Shown piece by piece: positions 37,628 to 44,231 of a DNA stretch of 44,232 nt. The stretch comes from DASRYH01 sp035687245. Lineage in GTDB: Bacteria; Actinomycetota; Coriobacteriia; Anaerosomatales; PHET01. The DNA lies in NCBI GenBank assembly GCA_035687245.1, contig DASRYH010000003.1, positions 1 through 44,232 of the forward strand. Reading direction: 5' to 3'. Positions within the stretch are counted from its first letter, which is position 1; every line of letters starts with the position of its first letter. The position numbers and the translations under genes are program-made. The notes beneath the pieces are model-generated. The model saw only the letters and a list, made by a program, of their open reading frames with translations, was not told the origin of the DNA and searched no databases.

Positions 37628-38302
37628 TTACTTCTTCTTCGTTGGGTGCACGAGTGCCTTGCCCGTGTTGCCATCGACATCGATGGTGGACGAAGTCGCG
37701 CCACTCGCGCCCGGATCGAACACTACGTACCACGTGTAGGGAGCCGCGCCGGTCTTCTTCGCGGTGTCCGGCGACACGTAGGTCTGCAGGCCCATCAGAT
37801 AGCGCGGAGGTGCAGCACCCTGCTTGGCGCCGCTTACAGCGAGCGCCCTGGTGTAGGCCTCGTCACTGTCGATCTTGAAGGCGTCAGCCGCGCCTACCTG
37901 CGCCCAGTCCTTGGCCGACATACCCGCCTTGCCGTACTCGCCAGAGCGCATGACTTCGCCGTTGACGACATAGACGACGTAGGTCTTGTCGGTCTTCGGT
38001 GAACCGAACAGGTAGCCCCAGACCGGTGTCGACGTCGCGCTGACAGCGGTGGCGGTCTGTACCATCAGCAGCTTCGCCTCGGGCGCGCTCGTGGAGAGCG
38101 CTGCGCGAGCGACCTCGATCCCGCTCTTCGCGGTGTCCTTCTTGGCCTGCTCGCCCGTGGAGGTGCTTTCCTGACTACTACCGGAGTTGTCTGGTTTGGC
38201 GCTCTTCTTAGCGCTACAGCCCGTGGCCGCAATGGCCAGAACCAGGGCCATTACGATCGCGATCATCAAGGTGATGACGCGGCTCGTCCGTACGTGTGAC
38301 AT
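37628..38302 (-). CDS. Hypothetical lipoprotein
   Basis: This 224-aa lipoprotein has a signal with the lipobox IAATGC (lipidated Cys at about 29), then a Ser/Lys/Gln-rich linker to about 60. The external domain has beta strands: EAKLLMVQTATAV, WGYLFGSPKTDKTYVVYVVNGEV, and GAAPYTWYVVFDP...STIDVDGNTGKAL. The last 60 residues have a PepSY-like look (strands ending in DxxTG), often seen in small lipoproteins that inhibit proteases or bind ligands. The ribosome site is weak. A long inverted repeat lies just upstream (38320-38371). The function is unknown. Confidence 0.65.
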   Translation of the reverse strand: MSHVRTSRVITLMIAIVMALVLAIAATGCSAKKSAKPDNSGSSQESTSTGEQAKKDTAKSGIEVARAALSTSAPEAKLLMVQTATAVSATSTPVWGYLFGSPKTDKTYVVYVVNGEVMRSGEYGKAGMSAKDWAQVGAADAFKIDSDEAYTRALAVSGAKQGAAPPRYLMGLQTYVSPDTAKKTGAAPYTWYVVFDPGASGATSSTIDVDGNTGKALVHPTKKK

Positions 38303-38319
38303 CTGGTGCCCGCTTTCGT

Positions 38320-38371
38320 CCGTCGGATAGGCTGCAAAGCAGCCGACACCGCAGTCTAGCCTGTCCGACGG
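38320..38371 (-). repeat. Long inverted repeat with competing inner hairpin
   Basis: The arms at 38320-38333 and 38358-38371 are 14 bases, with 13 matches, around a 24-base loop. Inside is GGCTGC-AAA-GCAGCC (38330-38344), which shares bases 38330-38333 with the outer left arm, so the two stems cannot form together. It lies 18-69 bases upstream of the lipoprotein start and 40-91 bases past the end of the DUF2089 operon. It could be a terminator, an attenuator or a protein site; no T run follows. Confidence 0.55.
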
Positions 38372-38410
38372 CCAAGCACGTCATACTCCCGCGGTATTTC
38401 GGGTGAGCGG

Positions 38411-38851
38411 TTACTCGCAGTAGACGCGCACCTTGTCGCCATTGGTGCTGTCGACATTCACTTCCATCTCCCGCAAAGCCGCAACGAGTTCGTCGATGTC
38501 CTCGGGCTTGAAGTTGGTGAAGTCGATGGAGATGCCCTTGTCGGCCATCTGCTCGTTGATCTCGTCCATCGCCTGCGGTGGAATCAGCGAAGTGAGCTTC
38601 AGACCGGAGCGGACCAGCGCCAGCGGGACCTTCACGTCCACCTTGTCGCCGTTTGCGCTGTCGACCTTCACGAACAGGTACTTCGGCAGGGCCTGCAGAA
38701 GCGGCGTTGGGTCGCCCTTGATCGCGGGCGCTGGGTCGGCCACCGGCATTGTGGTCCGGGAGTCGAGGGCGTCGAGTAGGCGCTCGGCTTCTTCGGCAGA
38801 GATCTTGCCATCGGCCAGCATGTTCAGGATTCGGGCACGGTCTTCACTCAT
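38411..38851 (-). CDS. SHOCT-like-domain protein of the DUF2089 operon
   Basis: This 146-aa soluble protein starts with a short helical motif, RARILNMLADGKISAEEAERLLDAL, typical of SHOCT-like/YvlB-type N-termini. After a Pro-rich linker come two related segments, YLFVKVDSANGDKVDVKVPLALV and EMEVNVDSTNGDKVRVYCE, so the domain looks like two copies of one strand unit with a helix between. YvlB/LiaX-like proteins act in envelope-stress responses. The ATG at 38851 has AAGGG eight bases upstream. It is third in the operon with the DUF2089 regulator. Confidence 0.8.
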   Translation of the reverse strand: MSEDRARILNMLADGKISAEEAERLLDALDSRTTMPVADPAPAIKGDPTPLLQALPKYLFVKVDSANGDKVDVKVPLALVRSGLKLTSLIPPQAMDEINEQMADKGISIDFTNFKPEDIDELVAALREMEVNVDSTNGDKVRVYCE

Positions 38852-38869
38852 CGTTGTCACCCTTCTCAG

Positions 38870-39154
38870 TCATCGAATCGAGATGTCTACGTCGGTCCCG
38901 TCACCGTGGACGGTTACGACCATTCCGCGTGTGTCGCCAATCAAGGCGAGGCAGCGGTACAAAAGCAGCGTGTAGTGGTGATAGTCCTGGCCAGCGACGA
39001 GCATCGCGATGTCGACGATGACGGTGATCGCGAACGCGAGGACGACGAGCGGCAACAGGATCAGCCACAGCAGGAGGAGCGGCAGCCACACGCGGACGCT
39101 CTTGCGATCGGGCCGGCGCACGCTCACCCACATCGACCACGGCAGCGCGATCAT
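38870..39154 (-). CDS. Small membrane protein of the DUF2089 operon
   Basis: This 94-aa protein has a short basic N-terminus (SVRRPDRKSVRV), one long hydrophobic stretch (about 23-55, LPLLLLWLILLPLVVLAFAITVI...) able to span the membrane once, perhaps twice, and a soluble C-terminus GMVVTVHGDGTDVDISIR. The ATG overlaps the stop of the DUF2089 gene (ATGA). It is 18 bases before the SHOCT-like gene. Likely the membrane partner of an envelope-stress unit; no family recognised. Confidence 0.7.
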   Translation of the reverse strand: MIALPWSMWVSVRRPDRKSVRVWLPLLLLWLILLPLVVLAFAITVIVDIAMLVAGQDYHHYTLLLYRCLALIGDTRGMVVTVHGDGTDVDISIR

Positions 39155-39531
39155 CGCCGCATCCTTTCGGCGGCCTCGTCGGCGGTAAGTTCACCGCGCT
39201 CGAGCAGTGCGAGCACGTCTTCCACCGGTTCGGGCGGCGCGGAGGCTTCCTCCACCGCGACCTCTACGAGCTGTAGCTGTGAGGCGATGCGGTTGAGACG
39301 GTTCTTCACCGTGGGGTAGCTGATGCCGAAGGCCTTCTCCATGTCCTTGATCGAGCCGTGGCAGCGCACGAATTCGCTCACGAAGACCTGGTCCTCATAG
39401 CGGAGCCGCGCGAGCGGCGGCAGCTCAAACTCGCCCTCGAGCCTGACCCCCGACTTCTCGAGCCTCACGCTGGTCACTACGAACTCGCGGTCACCGGTGA
39501 GATCCGTGAGCTCATGCCATTCGTTCGTCAC
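39151..39531 (-). CDS. DUF2089-family regulator
   Basis: This 126-aa protein has a central helix-turn-helix: LPPLARLRYEDQVFVSEFVRCHGSIKDMEKAFGISYPTVKNRLNRI is the DUF2089 signature, a sigma-like HTH. The C-terminus (DVLALLERGELTADEAAERMR) has the same short helical motif as the third gene of the operon. Family members sit next to YvlB/LiaX-like and small membrane proteins and are probably their transcription regulators. The start is GTG 39531 with AGGAGG seven bases upstream. The usual N-terminal zinc ribbon of DUF2089 is missing (no Cys pairs). Confidence 0.87.
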   Translation of the reverse strand: MTNEWHELTDLTGDREFVVTSVRLEKSGVRLEGEFELPPLARLRYEDQVFVSEFVRCHGSIKDMEKAFGISYPTVKNRLNRIASQLQLVEVAVEEASAPPEPVEDVLALLERGELTADEAAERMRR

Positions 39532-39561
39532 TTCACACCTCCTACTTCCGTTTCCGAAGTC

Positions 39562-39590
39562 ATTCTAGGATGCGATGTTGAGAAAATCAA
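39562..39590 (-). promoter_or_regulatory. Promoter of the DUF2089 operon with direct repeats
   Basis: On the minus strand, TTGATT (39590-39585) and TAGAAT (39567-39562) are separated by exactly 17 bp. AAATCAAT recurs 21 bp apart (39584-39591 and 39605-39612), the first copy overlapping the -35, and ACTTC...GAAGT (39544-39560) forms an inverted repeat in the leader. These are likely regulator contacts. Confidence 0.7.
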
Positions 39591-39663
39591 TATGTCACTT
39601 AACTAAATCAATGTCGTGATATGGGATTGCCGTTCGCGTGCAGTGGACCGCGAGAACAAAACA

Positions 39664-39683
39664 GGCCCCGCCGATTCGGCGAG
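39664..39683 (-). terminator. Terminator of the TetR gene
   Basis: On the minus strand GGTCTCGCCG and CGGCGGGGCC form a 10-bp stem with G-U pairs, followed by TGTTTTGTTC. It is close to the stop at 39714. The core sequence recurs at 43468-43488. Confidence 0.75.
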
Positions 39684-39713
39684 ACCTGCAAAGAGCGGGA
39701 GTGGGTGAGCAGG

Positions 39714-40325
39714 CTAGGCGCTCGCCGTGGCTGCAGTGCCTGGCAGCATCGCGACCATGATCTCGATGATCTCGTCGATCCGAGAGTCGAAGTCCTCAGG
39801 TGCGAGACCTACAGACGTCATGATCCACGGAGCGACGATGCCGAAGGACATGATGGCAGCGACGACGACCGCGCACATCAGCTGCGTGTCGTGCTGTCCG
39901 CACACCTCCGACGGCTCGCCGCGGTGTGCCGCCATCCAGTCCTCGATGATCGCGAGAACGCGCACATCGTGGTCGATGAGCATCTCGGGCTGGAGCCTCG
40001 CGATGCCTGCCTGGACCTGAAGCTTGAGCACCCAGCTCAGATCGGTCATCGCGATGCGCATGAGCTGCTTGACCGCGTCCGGCGAGTCCATAGAACCAAC
40101 CGCTCCGGACTGCGAAAGCTCGTTGAGCCGCCGCGCTTCGCGGTTGAGGATCGCTGCAACGAGCTCTTCTTTGCTTCCGAAGTAGAAGTGGACGAGCGTG
40201 TGGCTGACCCCTGCGCTAGACGCGATGTCTCGGATGCTGACGTCTGCAACGCCGCGCTCGGCGAACAGCGCCCTTCCGGCGTCGAGTATCGCTGCTTGCG
40301 TGCCCTCTCGAGATCTTGGCGCCAC
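39714..40325 (-). CDS. TetR/AcrR-family transcriptional regulator
   Basis: This 203-aa protein has an N-terminal HTH at about residues 8-55 (ILDAGRALFAERGVADVSIRDIASSAGVSHTLVHFYFGSKEELVAAIL), in which the recognition helix is SHTLVHFYF. The C-terminal ligand-binding helices include LQVQAGIARLQPEML and AVVVAAIMSFGIVAPW. The ligand and targets are not known; it has no adjacent efflux or enzyme gene on the same strand. GTG start at 40325 with GAAGGAG upstream. A 13-bp palindrome (40391-40403) upstream may be its operator. Confidence 0.93.
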   Translation of the reverse strand: MAPRSREGTQAAILDAGRALFAERGVADVSIRDIASSAGVSHTLVHFYFGSKEELVAAILNREARRLNELSQSGAVGSMDSPDAVKQLMRIAMTDLSWVLKLQVQAGIARLQPEMLIDHDVRVLAIIEDWMAAHRGEPSEVCGQHDTQLMCAVVVAAIMSFGIVAPWIMTSVGLAPEDFDSRIDEIIEIMVAMLPGTAATASA

Positions 40326-40352
40326 TGTGGTCTCCTTCGCTGCTCTTTTGCC

Positions 40353-40403
40353 TTATGCAGAGTATCACCACAGCTGAGAGAGGTGACGCATAACCGCTGG
40401 TTA
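40353..40403. promoter_or_regulatory. Possible TetR operator region
   Basis: TAACC-GCT-GGTTA (40391-40403) is a perfect 5-bp-arm palindrome. A wider inverted pair, TTATGC (40353-40358) and GCATAA (40388-40393), with inner TCACC (40365-40369) and GGTGA (40382-40386), encloses the likely promoter of the tetR gene. Binding by the TetR protein is inferred from position only. Confidence 0.45.
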
Positions 40404-40484
40404 GACGCACAGAAGTCCGACGGCGTCATGCGAACGACGTCTAGCTAAGCTGAGCGCCGGATGGGCGAGCAGAGGGCGCTGTGT

Positions 40485-40724
40485 CTAGACGCCGTGCTTG
40501 GCGAGAAACACACGTGCGGTGCACGTGCACAGGTGCCCGTCGCCGAAGCACATGGCGAACTGGCAGTCGCGCGGGCAGTCCGACAGGCAGTCTACGTAGT
40601 CTTCGAGGCCAAGATCGCGGGCCTTGCAGATGTCGGAGGAGCCGCTCTGCGTGCAGGCATGGCTGCGCTGGCACGGGACGGACGCGACTATCTCGGATAG
40701 TTCGTGAAGTTGTTGCTCGTTCAT
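40485..40724 (-). CDS. Nine-cysteine mini-protein next to the double-cubane reductase
   Basis: This 79-aa soluble protein has no signal peptide and has Cys at 18, 24, 33, 46, 50, 54, 59, 66 and 68: CQRSHACTQ, ICKAR, then CLSDCPRDCQFAMCF and LCTCTA. That density in a cytoplasmic protein suggests one or two Fe-S clusters or zinc sites. The spacing does not match standard ferredoxins (CxxCxxCxxxCP). I do not recognise the family. It sits 167 bases downstream of the activator gene on the same strand, and may be an electron carrier or accessory to that reductase. ATG with GGGAAG upstream. The function is inference from context. Confidence 0.65.
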   Translation of the reverse strand: MNEQQLHELSEIVASVPCQRSHACTQSGSSDICKARDLGLEDYVDCLSDCPRDCQFAMCFGDGHLCTCTARVFLAKHGV

Positions 40725-40891
40725 GGTTCTTCCCGAGGGGCGCAGGTGGCATTTGCGATTGGTTCGCGCCCATTAGTCTAGTCCGCTCCTGTGCGGCCGG
40801 AAAGGCAGCGTCGGCGAGCGGCGACGATGTCTGATGACGGCCGTCACACTCGTCACTCGCGATGCTGTCCGGCGGGCGCTGCCGGATTCGC

Positions 40892-41638
40892 CTACGCCAA
40901 CGCCGACAGCGCGGCACCATAGGCCCCGACGATCTGCGCATGCTCCGGAACGACGACCTCGCCGCCGAAACTCCGGCGTACGAGTTCGACCATCGCCCGG
41001 TTATTGGCCACGCCACCGGCGAAGACCAGCGGACCGCGCGCACCGATGCGCTTGAGCGAAGAGACCGTGCGCTTCGCGATTGCTTCGTGCAGCCCGCGCG
41101 AGATCGCCGCTCGGTCTTCCCCGCGGTGCACGAGCCCAGTGACTTCGGACTCGGCGAAGACGGTGCACATGCTTGAGATCGCGATGCCGTTCTCGGCAGC
41201 CAGAGCGCGGTCCGCCATCTCCTCGAGCTCATAGCCCAGCGCACGCGACATGACCTCGAGGAACTTGCCCGTGCCCGCGGCGCACTTGTCGTTCATCTCG
41301 AAGTCGGCGACGCGGCCGTTCTCGCCCAGCACAACGACCTTCGTGTCCTGTCCGCCGATGTCGAGAACGCTGGCTGCCTGCGGGAAGAGCGCGTGTGCGC
41401 CCACGCCATACGCTTTGATCTCGGTCACGACGTCGCAGCCGAAGCCTTCTCGGGCCGCGTGCCGGCCGTAGCCCGTCGCGACCAGCACGTCATAGCCGCG
41501 CTTCGAGGCGAGTTCTCGCGCGGCGGCCTGCGGGTCGAAACCCGAGTCTGCGACCGCCCATTCGGCGACCCGGCCACTGTCGTCGAGCCAGACGGCATCG
41601 ACGCTCCGCGATCCGATATCGAGTCCAAGCACGCGCAT
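40892..41638 (-). CDS. ATPase activator of a double-cubane/2-hydroxyacyl-CoA dehydratase-type reductase
   Basis: This 248-aa ASKHA-fold ATPase belongs to the HgdC/BcrD/FldI family. LDIGSRSVDAVWLDD and VLDIGGQDTKVV are the phosphate loops, and VFAGGVANNRAMVELVRR is the adenosine motif. Two Cys, C119 in NDKCAAGTGKFLEVM and C158 in SSMCTVFAESEV, hold the [4Fe-4S] cluster bridging a homodimer. It uses ATP hydrolysis to inject a low-potential electron into its partner enzyme, here the reductase at 41727. The start is ATG 41638, 88 bases after the reductase stop, with a stem-loop in between. Confidence 0.93.
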   Translation of the reverse strand: MRVLGLDIGSRSVDAVWLDDSGRVAEWAVADSGFDPQAAARELASKRGYDVLVATGYGRHAAREGFGCDVVTEIKAYGVGAHALFPQAASVLDIGGQDTKVVVLGENGRVADFEMNDKCAAGTGKFLEVMSRALGYELEEMADRALAAENGIAISSMCTVFAESEVTGLVHRGEDRAAISRGLHEAIAKRTVSSLKRIGARGPLVFAGGVANNRAMVELVRRSFGGEVVVPEHAQIVGAYGAALSALA

Positions 41639-41660
41639 CGGTCTGTCCTTCTCGAAAGGT

Positions 41661-41694
41661 GAGAGGGGACGCCACTTCGGCGGCGCCCCCTCTC
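41661..41694 (-). terminator. Stem-loop between reductase and activator genes
   Basis: GAGAGGGGACGCC (41661-41673) and GGCGCCCCCTCTC (41682-41694) form a stem of about 13 bp with a mismatch, in the 88-base gap. There is no T run on the minus strand, so it may be a leaky terminator or mRNA-stabilising hairpin that lowers activator relative to reductase. Confidence 0.5.
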
Positions 41695-41726
41695 GATCTC
41701 TTCAACTCAGGTTGCCGGGCCTGAGA

Positions 41727-43010
41727 CTAGAGCATTTCCAGGAACGCCTCCACGCGGGTTGAGAGCTGGCCGATGTCCTCGGCCGAGTAGTCTGTCTCGA
41801 TACGGAGCACCGGAATGCCAGCTTCCTTGACCGCCTTCTCCACCGAACCGGCCTCGATCTGGTAGGTGCCACAGAAGCTCAAGGTGTAGTCGATGACGCC
41901 GTCGGCGCCCAGCTCCTTGGCCATGCGTATGACGTCGTCGATGCGGCCCGTGTTCGGGGTGAAGCAGGCGCAGTTGATGTCGAGGTACTTCGCCGCGATC
42001 TCGTCGATCATCTCATCGAGTGTCTCTGCGTCCTCGCTCACGAGCTTGTCGTAGTAGCGAGAGCCGGTGCACATCTCCTCGCCGACGACGATGCCGCCAG
42101 CGCTCTCGACGATGTCGTGAAGCTTCCAGTTGGGCAGGGCCATCGGGGTGCCCGTGATGAGCACGCGCTTCGCACCCGCAGGAGCCACGCCCTCGCCCGC
42201 CGCGATGCGAGCTTCAAGCTCGTCGGCAAGCGCGTTCATCGACTGCGTGAACCGCGGTACGTCGTCGTAGAAGGCAACCTGAGTGGCGAGCAGCGAGTCC
42301 TTGCCCGAGATCGGCGACGGCTTCGCTGCGCGCGCGGCCGCGATGCGCTGCAGGGCACGTCGCTTGTCGTTGACCTCCTTGATCGATGCCTTGAGAGACT
42401 CGGCGGTCACCTGCTGGCCGGTCATCTCCTCGACCTTGTTCATCAGCTCGACGATCTCTCCACGCCAGAACACGAGATCCTTGTCGCGCTTCATCTGCGG
42501 AAGTTCCATGACGTGCATGTTGTGGAGCTCACCCATGAGCTCATAGGCCTTCTTCTTGCCGTCGCAGGTGGTCTCACCTACGAGCAGGTCCGCCTCTTCG
42601 AGGTAGGGGCACACCTGCCCGAGCTTGAAGCCCATCATCGACTTGATGAGCGCACAGGTGTTGCGCGGAAGGACCTGCTCAACCCGGTCGTAGGCCCACT
42701 CGGCGCCCGCGCAGATGCCCACACTCCACGCGCCGGCCGCACGAATGATCTCCTCAGGCACGTAGAGGCAGTAGGTGCCGACGACCTTGCCACCCTGCTT
42801 GCGGAAGTCGTCGAGCTCCTTGATGCGGAGACCATGGACTTCGCTCATGACGAAGTCGAGATAGCCCATGGTCGCAGGCCGATTGTTCTGCGAAAGGAAC
42901 GTCGCGCCGTAGAGACCGCCAACGGCTTCGAGGAGTACGTCGTGTGAATCCAGATCAAGCCCGAGATCGGCCCACATCTGCCGATAGTCCGGCGCAGCGG
43001 TCTCACTCAT
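41727..43010 (-). CDS. Double-cubane-cluster reductase (DCCP-like, HgdB superfamily)
   Basis: This 427-aa single-subunit member of the 2-hydroxyacyl-CoA dehydratase/benzoyl-CoA reductase superfamily looks like the double-cubane-cluster protein (DCCP) type. The Fe-S ligands include C81 (GTYCLYVPEE), C100 (GICAGAE), C119 (RNTCALIKS), C134 (QVCPYLEEAD) and C149 (GETTCDGKKK); later Cys are in EEMCTGSRYY, INCACFTPN and SFCGTYQIEAG. GETTCDGKKKAYELMGEL and MELPQ are typical of this branch. The characterised enzyme from Carboxydothermus reduces small molecules such as acetylene at an [8Fe-9S] double cubane, with ATP from its activator. The start at ATG 43010 has GGAGGG nine bases upstream. The physiological substrate is unknown. 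Confidence 0.9.
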   Translation of the reverse strand: MSETAAPDYRQMWADLGLDLDSHDVLLEAVGGLYGATFLSQNNRPATMGYLDFVMSEVHGLRIKELDDFRKQGGKVVGTYCLYVPEEIIRAAGAWSVGICAGAEWAYDRVEQVLPRNTCALIKSMMGFKLGQVCPYLEEADLLVGETTCDGKKKAYELMGELHNMHVMELPQMKRDKDLVFWRGEIVELMNKVEEMTGQQVTAESLKASIKEVNDKRRALQRIAAARAAKPSPISGKDSLLATQVAFYDDVPRFTQSMNALADELEARIAAGEGVAPAGAKRVLITGTPMALPNWKLHDIVESAGGIVVGEEMCTGSRYYDKLVSEDAETLDEMIDEIAAKYLDINCACFTPNTGRIDDVIRMAKELGADGVIDYTLSFCGTYQIEAGSVEKAVKEAGIPVLRIETDYSAEDIGQLSTRVEAFLEML

Positions 43011-43047
43011 AGTCCAATTCCCTCCATCAATGGATGCGATTTGGACC

Positions 43048-43077
43048 ACTATAAGACCATCGAATCTCTTTAAGCAA
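43048..43077 (-). promoter_or_regulatory. Promoter of the double-cubane reductase operon
   Basis: On the minus strand TTGCTT (43077-43072) and TATAGT (43053-43048) are separated by 18 bp, about 38 bases before the ATG. Confidence 0.65.
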
Positions 43078-43136
43078 TTTTGCTGATACGTCGCGGTGCT
43101 TCGCGGCATCCGACGCCGAACGAATGCGCTCGGAAG

Positions 43137-43343
43137 CTACTCTTTGACGGGCAGCACGTTGACGGCCTTGATGATCAGACTCACCTGATCGCCAACCTGC
43201 AGGCCCATCTCTTCGAGCGACTCCGAGGTGAGAACGGCAGCCATCTCGCAAGGGCTGACCTCGAACTTCACGAGCGACATGATGTCGCCTTCTTTGACGG
43301 ACGTGACTACTCCCTTGACCGCGTTCCTGGCTCCGTACTGCAT
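43137..43343 (-). CDS. Molbindin (TOBE/Mop-domain protein)
   Basis: This 68-aa protein is a single Mop/TOBE domain: ARNAVKGVVTSVKEGDIMSLVKFEVSP, then VLTSESLEEMGLQVGDQVSLIIKAVNVLPVK. Molbindins form hexamers that store molybdate or tungstate. The ATG at 43343 has GAGAGG seven bases upstream; the longer frame (to 43565) runs into the tRNA gene. It lies just upstream of the reductase promoter on the same strand. A link with a metalloenzyme is possible but unproven, because double-cubane reductases use only Fe. Confidence 0.9.
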   Translation of the reverse strand: MQYGARNAVKGVVTSVKEGDIMSLVKFEVSPCEMAAVLTSESLEEMGLQVGDQVSLIIKAVNVLPVKE

Positions 43344-43467
43344 GAAGGTGCCTCTCAGTCGATGCTTTGATAGGTTGAGCACACCGGATCGGCGCTCCGA
43401 ATCAAAGGATGCCACAAAGTGCCTCACTCCAATCCGGGTGAGCCTCGGCCTCTCCGAAACGACAGAA

Positions 43468-43488
43468 GCCCCGCCGATTCGGCGAGGC
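43468..43488 (-). terminator. Terminator after tRNA-Phe
   Basis: GCCTCGCCG and CGGCGGGGC (minus strand) form a 9-bp stem around AAT, followed by TTCTGTCGTTTC. It ends 17 bases past the tRNA-Phe 3' end and repeats 18 bases of the hairpin at 39664. Confidence 0.7.
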
Positions 43489-43504
43489 ATTCTGATGAGT
43501 TCGA

Positions 43505-43580
43505 TGGTGGCCAGAGACGGACTTGAACCGCCGACACGCGGATTTTCAATCCGCTGCTCTACCAACTGAGCTACCTGGCC
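43505..43580 (-). tRNA. tRNA-Phe (anticodon GAA)
   Basis: On the minus strand the acceptor GGCCAGG pairs with TCTGGCC (one G-U), followed by A and an encoded CCA. D arm GCTC...GAGC, anticodon stem GCGGA/TCCGC with loop TTGAAAA giving GAA, and T arm GGCGG-TTCAAGT-CCGTC. Length is 76. Confidence 0.96.
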
Positions 43581-43646
43581 ATGTTGAGCGCCGTTGTATG
43601 GTACCCGCGCCCGCTGGACGGGTCAATGCCGCGAGGACCGCTGCCT

Positions 43647-44231
43647 CTAGGGAACGTAGAGGAGCAGAATCGCGCTGTTCGTCGGTACCGTCGTGCCTGC
43701 CGCAGGCGCCTGGCCCACGATCTGGGTCGCCGCCTTGCCTTCGGCTTGCGTCTGGATTGGCTCGAAGCGCAACCCCAGCTGCGTGAGCACGGCCTGGCCA
43801 TTGGCGAGCGTCTGTGTCACGAGGTCGGGCACGGTTGCCGTCGTGGTGTCTGCCGGGTCGCCGGTCGAGATAATGATGCCCACCGACTGGCCCGGATTGA
43901 CCTCTATGTCAGCGGCTGGAAGCTGCGTGATGACGACACCCTCGGGCACCTTGTCGCTCGCGTTTTCGGTGATGACGGCCTTGAGGCCCGCTTCGGTCAG
44001 CATCGTTTCGGCATCCTCGCGCGTGAAGCCTGAGAGGTCCGGAACCTTGGTGAGTGTGGGCTTTGCGGGTGCCTCGGCAACGACGAGGCCCACCGTGGTG
44101 CCGCGTGTCACCTTCTCCCCTGCCGAAGGTGACTGCTCGAGCACTTGACCCGGGTCCACGCCGCTCGTGGTCTCGGTCGTGGTGCGCGTGTTGAGGCCGA
44201 ACGCGCGAAGTTGCGTGATGGCGTCGTCCTG
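43647..44231 (-). CDS. PASTA-domain protein, C-terminal part (N-terminus cut by window edge)
   Basis: At least 194 residues are open to the right edge. They form three PASTA repeats: a partial one (AITQLRAFGLNTRTTTETTSG, VLEQSPSAGEKV), a second (VPDLSGFTREDAETMLTEAGL, GVVITQLPAADIEV), and a third (VPDLVTQTLANGQAVLTQLGL, QIVGQAPAAGTTV), ending ILLLYVP. PASTA repeats bind muropeptides or beta-lactams and usually form the external part of a PknB/StkP-type Ser/Thr kinase or of a penicillin-binding protein. Which of these it is cannot be told from the visible part; the regular tandem repeats favour the kinase. GTG at 44159 is an internal codon rather than a start. Confidence 0.9.
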   Translation of the reverse strand, partial: QDDAITQLRAFGLNTRTTTETTSGVDPGQVLEQSPSAGEKVTRGTTVGLVVAEAPAKPTLTKVPDLSGFTREDAETMLTEAGLKAVITENASDKVPEGVVITQLPAADIEVNPGQSVGIIISTGDPADTTTATVPDLVTQTLANGQAVLTQLGLRFEPIQTQAEGKAATQIVGQAPAAGTTVPTNSAILLLYVP

